From assembly GCA_013335425.1 (NCBI GenBank), contig JAAXVQ010000179.1, positions 1 through 5,086 of the forward strand: a DNA stretch of 5,086 nucleotides. Direction: 5' to 3'. The notes under the pieces were generated by a model. That model made no database searches and was not told where the DNA came from. It worked only from the letters and a program-made list of their open reading frames with translations. A program made the position numbers and the translations under genes. Below, one piece after another: positions 1 to 5,086 of this stretch. The stretch is from Candidatus Firestoneibacteriota bacterium. Lineage in GTDB: Bacteria > Oederibacteriota > JAAXVQ01. Position 1 is the first letter of the stretch; every line of letters begins with the position of its first letter.

Positions 1-603
1 GGCCGAGTTGACGCCCGTAAACTCTCCCACATATTTTTTACCCGGCAGCAAAACGAAATTACGGTTGTTGTTCCGACCGTCCCAGGTGAGCACCTCGGGC
101 AAATTTTCACCTTTACCCTCTTGCCGGAAAACCGTCCCCGCTTCGGGGGGCGCCGTGACTACAAATTTCCAATTTACCACGTTCTTCCCAAGCCCGCCAA
201 GTTTGATCTTAATAAACGGACCCGTTGGCAGGGGATTTAAGAAAACCGGTTTTAAAATCCGCTCATTATGCAGGCGCGGACGGTGGTTGACCAACGACTG
301 CTGAAAAATCTCATCCCCCGGAGAAAATGCCAACGCCGCGGGGACGGGCATTTCCAGCAGGGAAGCGACCGGATCGTTGATGTTTTTCTGAAGCGCGGTG
401 ACCGCCTTCTGCGCCTTCATTTTGAACTTGTCCTCGCCGTAGACCATCAGGGCATTGACGCTGGCCGGCGCCGTGGAGCTCTGCGCTTCCACCGGAGCGG
501 CCTGTGTCGTCATGGGAGGCAATTCGATGGCCTGCAGGCAGGGCGTCCCCAGCCATAAACCGCCGATTGCCCAGCCGATTACCCGGCTGACATTAACTCT
601 CAT
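1..603 (-). CDS. Exported protein with FlgD-like Ig domain, N-terminal 201 residues (3' end outside window)
   Basis: The reading frame is open from the ATG at 601-603 to the window edge, so the C-terminus is missing. The start is fixed by GGAGG six bases upstream. Residues 1-25 form a signal peptide, with likely signal peptidase I cleavage after CLQA; the Cys at 22 lacks a good lipobox. An Ala/Ser/Thr/Pro/Gln-rich spacer follows (about 30-50), then a segment I do not recognise (about 50-140). From about 141 the sequence matches the FlgD-like Ig pattern: W145-K146, LPE at 168-170, WDG at 174-176, then an Asn-rich turn and a G-x-x-Y strand. The same spaced residues occur in the C-terminal domain of the barrel protein two genes upstream. 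In related envelope clusters such Ig domains often precede an OmpA-like peptidoglycan-binding domain, but that part would lie outside the window. It is probably a periplasmic or surface protein co-expressed with the TPR protein. Export and the Ig call are fairly sure; the function is unknown. Confidence 0.8.
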   Translation of the reverse strand, partial: MRVNVSRVIGWAIGGLWLGTPCLQAIELPPMTTQAAPVEAQSSTAPASVNALMVYGEDKFKMKAQKAVTALQKNINDPVASLLEMPVPAALAFSPGDEIFQQSLVNHRPRLHNERILKPVFLNPLPTGPFIKIKLGGLGKNVVNWKFVVTAPPEAGTVFRQEGKGENLPEVLTWDGRNNNRNFVLLPGKKYVGEFTGVNSA

Positions 604-609
604 GCCGTG

Positions 610-614
610 CCTCC
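610..614 (-). promoter_or_regulatory. Ribosome binding site GGAGG
   Basis: On the minus strand GGAGG lies six bases before the ATG at 601-603, an ideal Shine-Dalgarno match and spacing. It selects this ATG over the one at 635-637 that overlaps the TPR stop codon, which opens a frame of only 14 codons. Confidence 0.85.
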
Positions 615-636
615 ATCTTGGGGTGCTGCGCGGGCA

Positions 637-3600
637 TTATCGCCCTTCCAACGCCCGAATCCGTTTGACCGCCAATTGCCGCCATTCGGCGTTACGGCTG
701 TTCTTGCTGATATCGCGGTAAGCGGCAATCGCCTCCGCGGACTTGTTCTGCTTTTCGTAAAGCGCCCCCAATTGGGAAACCGCCATCAGCCGATAGTCGT
801 TGTTGGCCGGTTTTTGGCCCAGGGCGCGCTGATAAAGCGCCACGGCCTTCTCGACGGTTCCGAGGCGCTCATAAGATTCACCGAGGCGGTAAAGGACTTC
901 CGGAACATCGACGGTCGCAGTCTGCGGAAGCGCTTTTTCCAGATACTCCGCGGCTTGCTGGTATTTCTGCATTTGATGATAGGTAATCCCGATGTGCAGA
1001 ATAACCAAAACGGCCCGGGCGCCCGTGGGAAATTTGGCATAGTATTGCAGGTAGGAACCTATGGCGTCGGTCCACATCTTATTTTGTTCATAGCAAACGC
1101 TGATGTTGTACAAGGCATTGGCTTCGTATTCCGGCAGGGGAAATTTGTCCAAAATGAGGCGGTAAGCTTTGACGGCCTCCAAATACTCCCCGCTGCGGAA
1201 ATGCACCTCGCCCAAACGTGATAAAACTTCGGGCATTAAGTCATGGTTGGAAAAATTTTGTACAAACTGCTCGTAAGTTTTCACGGCTTCCGTGGTTTGA
1301 TTTTGTTTTTCAAAACATATGCCCATATAGTATTGCGCATTGGGCAGAAAGGAACTGCCGGGGTAATTGTAATTAAGCGCCCGTAATTCCCGGATGCAGT
1401 CCTCCCACGCCTGGCGTTCATAGTAAATCAAGCCCAACCGGTATTGGGCCAAATCCGCGAATTCGCTGGCGGGGTGCAACCGTAGAAAATTCCGGTATTT
1501 TTCCAGACTGCGCACGGTGTCCGTGTCCCGCCAATCGGCCAGCTCCACCCCGGTCCGGGCTTCGTTGGCATAGGCGCCGTCGGGATAAGCTTTTAAATAG
1601 TGAAGGAAATTATCCCGGGCCTGGTCGATTTTCCCGGCATTGTAGAGGGTCTGCGCAATGCGCAACTCGATTTCCTGGACCTGGGGATCATGGGGCCAAT
1701 TTTTAAGGTAAAGGTGGTAGGTCTGCAGCGCTTCCGAATAACCGCCATCCTTAAAATAGGTATGCCCGATTGCGAGCAAAGCGCGCTTGGCCAAGGGATT
1801 CTGCCGGAATTGTTTGACTATTTTTTGCATGATTTCCAAAGATTTTTCCCGCTGACCGACCCGCAGATACGTTTGACTTAAACCATAAAGCGCTTCCGGA
1901 ATCTGGTCATCCTGCGGGTAGGTCTTGATCCAGGCGGCATACTCGGTCACGGCCGGAGCGAATTTTTTCAGGTTGAAGAGGCAGTGAACCCTCAGCAGGC
2001 GGATGCGTTTGACAACTTCTTTGTCCACCCCGGGCAAAGACAGCAGGGTTAAGGCGATCTTTTCAGCCTCGGCATATTTACCGTCTTGAAAATAGCTCCA
2101 CGCCAGGCTTTCGCGGGCCAGGTGGCTGACACTGGTGTCTCCAAAATTTTTAAGAATGTAGAGATAATTTTTATTGGCGCTGTCGTATTGGCGCACCTGA
2201 TAATACGCTTCCCCCAGGGTGTAATACCCCAGCGCGCGTAGGGCTCCGCTTTCCGGAGGGAAATTACCCTCCAGAACCTGCAGGATATATGCCGTAGAGG
2301 CGATCAGCTTGTCGGGTGCCTCCAGTTGTTGGTACCCGCGTTGAATTTGGAAAAGACAGGCATCGGTGATTTTGGAATAGGGGAAATTCAAAATCGTATC
2401 GTGATAGACCTGAATGGCTTGTTGGGTGGCGTTCTGCAGAAAAAACGCATTGCCGAGCAAAAAATAAACATGCGGCAGCAGCGGGCTGGTGGTGAAGGTC
2501 CGGGTGTACAGCCCAAGATCTTCCTGTGCTTTTTTAAAACTCCCGAGTTCCAATTGCAGCCAGCCTTTTTTAAACAGCACGTCCGACGTCAAAATCGATT
2601 CCTTGCCGCCGTTCCAAAGCTGCTGGTAAAGTGCAAACGCCTCGTTTTTTTGCCCGAGGCGGACCAGCGTTTCGGCGCGCAGGTAGGTGACAAAAAGATT
2701 GCCGGTGCTGCCCAAGTTCACCCGGGTAAGCGGTTCCAGCCTTTTCAAGGCCGCCTCCGGATGCGTTCCGAGCATTTCGAGGCAGCTTAATTTGTACTGG
2801 GCGTAAGGCACCAAGGGGTCCACGGGATAAACGGAGAGAAAATAACGGTAGGCCGCCTCAGCCCCCGCATAGCGGTGCAAATCGTATAAAACTTCGGCTT
2901 TTTCAAAAACGGAAACTTTCACGTACTCTTTGGCGGTGGGATATTGCAGGATCAGGCGGTTGAAATATTCGGCCGCGGGGTAGGGCTTGTTCTGTTGGTG
3001 CAAAGCCCGGCCCAAATAATAAAACGCCTCCGGAGATTCCACCCCTTCCAAATGTTCCGCCGTTTGCGCATATTCGCGGCGGATGAAAGCCAACACCCCC
3101 AAAGCCTGCCGCACATCGGACAAATTCCGGTAGGCGGGATACGACTGTAAAAGCGTCTCCAATTGCGTGGCGGCTTGCTCCCAGGCGCCTTGCTTCAGGC
3201 GGCACTGGGTCAAGCCCAACATGATCTCGGGACGCATCAGCCGGCTTGCCCGCGGCAACAAGGCCTCCCAGGCTTTCAAAGCCTCGCCGTGTTTTCCCTC
3301 GTTGAAGAGGCATTCGCCTCGGCGGTAAGCTGCGCTTTCGGCATAGGCGTTCTCCGGATATTGCGCGATCATTTGTTCGTAGATCTGCCGGGCTTGCGCG
3401 AACTCTCCGGCCTGCAAGCGAAGTTCTCCGGACAAAAACTTCAACTGCGGCAGGTACACGCTCTGGGGAAACCGGGATTTAAAATTTTCCATCTGCCCCG
3501 CCAAGGGTAAATTCCCCGCGGGTTTGCGGTACGTTTCGATCAGGCTCTGCAAGGCGGCGCGTTCCCCCGCGTCCTCCGCGGCGGCCGGCAGCGGTTTGAG

Positions 3601-3669
3601 GACTGTTGCCGACAGGGCTAAAAAAGCCGCGAAGAGCACCCGTATGTTAAAACACCTGCGCCGGAGCAT
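637..3669 (-). CDS. Giant exported TPR-repeat protein, 1010 residues
   Basis: Residues 1 to about 31 form a signal peptide: an Arg-rich start (MLRRR), a hydrophobic core and a PAAAED cleavage region. No lipobox Cys follows, so a soluble periplasmic protein is expected. From about residue 72 to 990 the chain is a nearly unbroken series of about 25 TPR-type helix pairs of 32-38 residues, with the usual small residue in helix A and A-x-x-x-Y/F in helix B, often ending in a YP or FP turn (for example 72-105, 109-142, 590-621, 774-807, 811-843, 922-953). The repeats resemble those of BamD and YbgF/CpoB envelope proteins. One unit near 700-735 is degenerate. I see no catalytic domain or transmembrane helix after the signal. 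TPR superhelices bind other proteins, so the likely role is a scaffold linking envelope components, perhaps the adjacent barrel. The ATG shares one base with the barrel gene's stop codon (TAATG). In size and setting it recalls T9SS SprE/PorW, but those are lipoproteins and orthology is not shown. Confidence 0.9.
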   Translation of the reverse strand: MLRRRCFNIRVLFAAFLALSATVLKPLPAAAEDAGERAALQSLIETYRKPAGNLPLAGQMENFKSRFPQSVYLPQLKFLSGELRLQAGEFAQARQIYEQMIAQYPENAYAESAAYRRGECLFNEGKHGEALKAWEALLPRASRLMRPEIMLGLTQCRLKQGAWEQAATQLETLLQSYPAYRNLSDVRQALGVLAFIRREYAQTAEHLEGVESPEAFYYLGRALHQQNKPYPAAEYFNRLILQYPTAKEYVKVSVFEKAEVLYDLHRYAGAEAAYRYFLSVYPVDPLVPYAQYKLSCLEMLGTHPEAALKRLEPLTRVNLGSTGNLFVTYLRAETLVRLGQKNEAFALYQQLWNGGKESILTSDVLFKKGWLQLELGSFKKAQEDLGLYTRTFTTSPLLPHVYFLLGNAFFLQNATQQAIQVYHDTILNFPYSKITDACLFQIQRGYQQLEAPDKLIASTAYILQVLEGNFPPESGALRALGYYTLGEAYYQVRQYDSANKNYLYILKNFGDTSVSHLARESLAWSYFQDGKYAEAEKIALTLLSLPGVDKEVVKRIRLLRVHCLFNLKKFAPAVTEYAAWIKTYPQDDQIPEALYGLSQTYLRVGQREKSLEIMQKIVKQFRQNPLAKRALLAIGHTYFKDGGYSEALQTYHLYLKNWPHDPQVQEIELRIAQTLYNAGKIDQARDNFLHYLKAYPDGAYANEARTGVELADWRDTDTVRSLEKYRNFLRLHPASEFADLAQYRLGLIYYERQAWEDCIRELRALNYNYPGSSFLPNAQYYMGICFEKQNQTTEAVKTYEQFVQNFSNHDLMPEVLSRLGEVHFRSGEYLEAVKAYRLILDKFPLPEYEANALYNISVCYEQNKMWTDAIGSYLQYYAKFPTGARAVLVILHIGITYHQMQKYQQAAEYLEKALPQTATVDVPEVLYRLGESYERLGTVEKAVALYQRALGQKPANNDYRLMAVSQLGALYEKQNKSAEAIAAYRDISKNSRNAEWRQLAVKRIRALEGR

Positions 3670-4910
3670 TATTTTTGTTCATCCTTTTGATTGGTGATTT
3701 TAATAACAGCCGTCTCTAAAATGGCAACCGTCAACAAATTGGAGCGCAGTTGGTTGCCTTCCGCATCCGAACCCGCAAGTCGGACGTCATACCGGCCTTC
3801 CGGCAGGAAATTGTTTTGTTCGTCCTTGCCGTCCCAGACGATGGCTTCGGGCAACTCAAAGCCGCTGAAGGTTTTAACCAGCTTGCCCGTACTCCTTTGG
3901 TGAATGCTTAATTTCCACTGCCGGATGAGTTGCTTGTCCGGCAGATCAATGCCGACGCGGCAAACTTTATTCAGACTGTTGCGGGAAAACGTCTGGGCGC
4001 CCGCCGCAAGGCGTGCGTTGTACGCGCCGACGGTGTAAACCAGGGAGACCCGGTGGCTCAACTTCTGATCCGCGGCCCTCAGGGCGGCGTAATCCAAACG
4101 CCAATCGTCGTATATGAAACCCAAACCCGCGGCCACGGTTTGCTCCCGATAGCCGGCCCGCAAGGTCAGCCTCGGCCAAAGTTTCACTTCCAGCCCGCCG
4201 CCCCAAGCCCAAGAACTTTCATCGAGAAATTTATCCGCCTCGGCCAAAACCAGGAGACGACCGTCCCACCAGGCGGAGGAAAGCCCGGGACGGAGCAACC
4301 GCCGGTAGGGGGTGTCCGCCGCCTCCAAACGAAGCAGAGGCGGAACCGCGTTTTGCAGCGTAACCCCGGCGGCCAATTCGGGAAGGGGGCGGTACAACAC
4401 CCCGGTATCCGCGCCCAAACCGGAAGCGGTCTGGTGCCCCAAGGTCAGACTATGGCCTTGAACATTCAATCCCCAAGAAAAGCCCGGAAAAAATTCCCGG
4501 CCGTAGGCAAGCATAAGGACCGCATCGCGCAACGGCCCGGCATCCGCCGTGCCGGCCATCGTGACCTGAGCCTGGTTGAACGTCAGCAAACCGACCCCGA
4601 GTGTGCCGAAGTTCGCCACCGGTTGGGAAAACAGGAGTTGATCATAGTAGCGGTCGGCATCCAAAAAAGCGTGAGAAAAAGCCAACTCTGTAAGGTTGGC
4701 CTGCCCCAAACCTCCCGGATTCCAAACCAAGGCGGAGGCGTCGTCCGCCGTCCCGGAAAAAGCGCTCCCCAGGGCCGCCGTGCGGGCACCGGACCCCGCC
4801 AGCACATATTCCGCGGAAAGCCCCAAAGACTCTGCGGACGCCGTCGCTGCCGAGGCCAGCAGCAGCAACCCCAACCCCCAACCGGCAAGCCAACCTCCGC
4901 TTTTTTTCAT
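3669..4910 (-). CDS. PorV/PorQ-family outer-membrane beta-barrel protein with C-terminal FlgD-like Ig domain
   Basis: Residues 1-26 are a typical signal peptide (MKK start, Leu-rich core, ATASA cleavage site). The mature N-terminus carries the family hallmark GARTAALGSAFSGTADD (41-57) followed by NPGGL (64-68), which identifies PorV/PorQ-type (UPF0164-like) barrels. Residues to about 293 alternate as amphipathic beta strands rich in Gly, Tyr and Trp and end in a strand-like SHRVSLVYTVG. Canonical relatives stop near here. This protein continues through a short linker into a FlgD-like Ig domain (about 311-397): W332-K333, LPE at 353-355, WDG at 359-361 and an EGRYDVRL strand. It ends in a charged tail, NQKDEQK. 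PorV in Bacteroidota is an outer-membrane partner of T9SS that carries substrates to the attachment machinery; in other phyla family members are of unknown role. The Ig domain may face the periplasm and bind neighbours such as the TPR protein, which is inference. The gene overlaps the TPR gene by one base. Family assignment is strong; a secretion role is unproven. Confidence 0.88.
   Translation of the reverse strand: MKKSGGWLAGWGLGLLLLASAATASAESLGLSAEYVLAGSGARTAALGSAFSGTADDASALVWNPGGLGQANLTELAFSHAFLDADRYYDQLLFSQPVANFGTLGVGLLTFNQAQVTMAGTADAGPLRDAVLMLAYGREFFPGFSWGLNVQGHSLTLGHQTASGLGADTGVLYRPLPELAAGVTLQNAVPPLLRLEAADTPYRRLLRPGLSSAWWDGRLLVLAEADKFLDESSWAWGGGLEVKLWPRLTLRAGYREQTVAAGLGFIYDDWRLDYAALRAADQKLSHRVSLVYTVGAYNARLAAGAQTFSRNSLNKVCRVGIDLPDKQLIRQWKLSIHQRSTGKLVKTFSGFELPEAIVWDGKDEQNNFLPEGRYDVRLAGSDAEGNQLRSNLLTVAILETAVIKITNQKDEQK
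3682..3686 (-). promoter_or_regulatory. Weak ribosome binding site AAGGA for the TPR gene
   Basis: On the minus strand AAGGA lies inside the last codons of the barrel gene, 12 bases before the TPR start codon. The spacing is longer than ideal. With the TAATG stop/start overlap at 3667-3671 it suggests that TPR translation depends mainly on ribosomes finishing the barrel gene. Confidence 0.5.
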
Positions 4911-4920
4911 AATACCCCAA

Positions 4921-4927
4921 CCCCTTT
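4921..4927 (-). promoter_or_regulatory. Possible ribosome binding site AAAGGGG for the barrel gene
   Basis: On the minus strand AAAGGGG lies 10 bases before the ATG at 4908-4910, and a second GGGG (4915-4918) lies four bases before it. Neither is a strong Shine-Dalgarno match, but both are purine-rich and suitably placed. The MKK signal peptide that follows supports this ATG as the start. Confidence 0.45.
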
Positions 4928-4939
4928 CACTTTTCCCCC

Positions 4940-4978
4940 CAGCGCCCCTGCCCGCAAAGCGGGTTGTCGGCGGCGCTG
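4940..4978 (-). other. Imperfect hairpin between the upstream gene and the barrel gene
   Basis: On the coding (minus) strand, one base after the upstream stop codon, an outer 7-bp stem CAGCGCC/GGCGCTG (4972-4978 with 4940-4946) encloses an internal loop and an inner 5-bp stem CCCGC/GCGGG with a TTT loop (4951-4963). The 3' arm is followed by GGGGGGAAAA rather than a T-run, so it is not a standard intrinsic terminator. It could stabilise a processed mRNA end or tune expression between the two genes. The inverted repeat is seen directly; the function is inferred. Confidence 0.5.
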
Positions 4979-4979
4979 A

Positions 4980-5086
4980 TCAATTCTTGGCATTGATGAC
5001 CACCACTTTTTTCACGGGCAATTTGACTGTGCGCCCCGAGTCGTACCGCAGCGTAATCCGGCACAGGTACACCCCGCTCCCGACGC
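4980..5086 (-). CDS. C-terminal end of an exported protein, probably an Ig-like (FlgD-type) tail (5' end outside window)
   Basis: Reading the minus strand from the window edge, one frame gives 34 residues and a TGA stop at 4980-4982. It contains GSGVYLCRITLRYDSGR and ends KKVVVINAKN. The pattern, a G-V-Y-x-x-R/K-I strand, a Gly turn with a charged residue, then K-K-V-V-V-I near the terminus, is typical of the last two strands of FlgD-like Ig or T9SS-type C-terminal domains that end many secreted proteins of FCB and related bacteria. The other two frames give less protein-like peptides. The gene has the same orientation as the barrel gene and ends 69 bases before it, so it is probably the preceding member of the operon and possibly a cell-surface or secreted client. 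The rest of the protein is unseen, so its main function cannot be stated. Confidence 0.7.
   Translation of the reverse strand, partial: VGSGVYLCRITLRYDSGRTVKLPVKKVVVINAKN

Noticed and set aside
535..603. Protein at 1-603 as a lipoprotein, with Cys22 as the lipidated residue
   Set aside because: The residues before the Cys are LGTP, and Pro at -1 does not fit a lipobox. Signal peptidase I cleavage after CLQA fits better.
607..1221. A 204-codon open frame on the plus strand
   Set aside because: It lies wholly antisense to TPR repeats that continue the pattern of the rest of the protein, and it shows no domain or good start signal.
4908..4940. TATTAT next to the barrel start codon as a -10 promoter element
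   Set aside because: It overlaps the start codon itself, and no -35-like hexamer lies about 17 bases upstream, where the sequence is G-rich.
4940..4978. Hairpin as a rho-independent terminator of the upstream gene
   Set aside because: The 3' arm is followed by G6 and A4 on the coding strand, not a T-run, and on the plus strand only a weak mixed stretch follows.
3930..4979. A 349-codon open frame on the plus strand, antisense to nearly the whole barrel gene
   Set aside because: It starts with TTG, has no strong ribosome-binding site, and encodes a Gln/Arg/Gly/Pro-rich chain with no recognisable domain. It is best explained as the shadow of GC-rich codons in the barrel gene, whose family motif and signal peptide are clear.
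1..5086. CRISPR arrays, tRNA/rRNA genes, insertion sequences or attachment sites
   Set aside because: No spaced direct repeats, cloverleaf sequence, transposase-like frame or terminal inverted repeats were seen. The only repetition is the protein-level TPR pattern, which is not kept at the DNA level.

Overview
The window holds four protein-coding genes, all read from the minus strand and packed as one likely operon. In transcription order they are: the last 34 codons of an exported protein (4980-5086); a PorV/PorQ-type outer-membrane beta-barrel protein with an extra C-terminal FlgD-like Ig domain (3669-4910); a 1010-residue exported protein made almost wholly of tetratricopeptide (TPR) repeats (637-3669); and the first 201 codons of another exported protein that enters a FlgD-like Ig domain just before the window ends (1-603). 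The plus strand carries no convincing gene.

Spacing is tight. The barrel and TPR genes overlap by one base in a TAATG stop/start. The TPR gene and the next gene are 33 bases apart, with a clear GGAGG ribosome-binding site. The longest gap is the 69 bases at 4911-4979, which hold an imperfect hairpin and a run of G-tracts on the coding strand. No convincing promoter or intrinsic terminator is visible, so the operon probably starts and ends outside the window.

Each of the three genes whose start lies in the window encodes an N-terminal signal peptide. The products therefore look like a cell-envelope set: an outer-membrane barrel, a long soluble periplasmic TPR scaffold, and Ig-like modules that could dock proteins to each other or display them. 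PorV-like proteins are best known from the type IX secretion system (T9SS) of Bacteroidota, where a large TPR protein (SprE/PorW) is also needed. The pairing here recalls that arrangement, but no other T9SS component is visible and the functional link is inference.

The organism is a diderm bacterium of moderate GC with Shine-Dalgarno sites. PorV/PorQ-family barrels beside FlgD-like Ig proteins and giant TPR proteins suggest an uncultured-type lineage such as Omnitrophota or Elusimicrobiota, or a relative in the FCB/PVC groups. This placement is tentative and rests on gene content alone.
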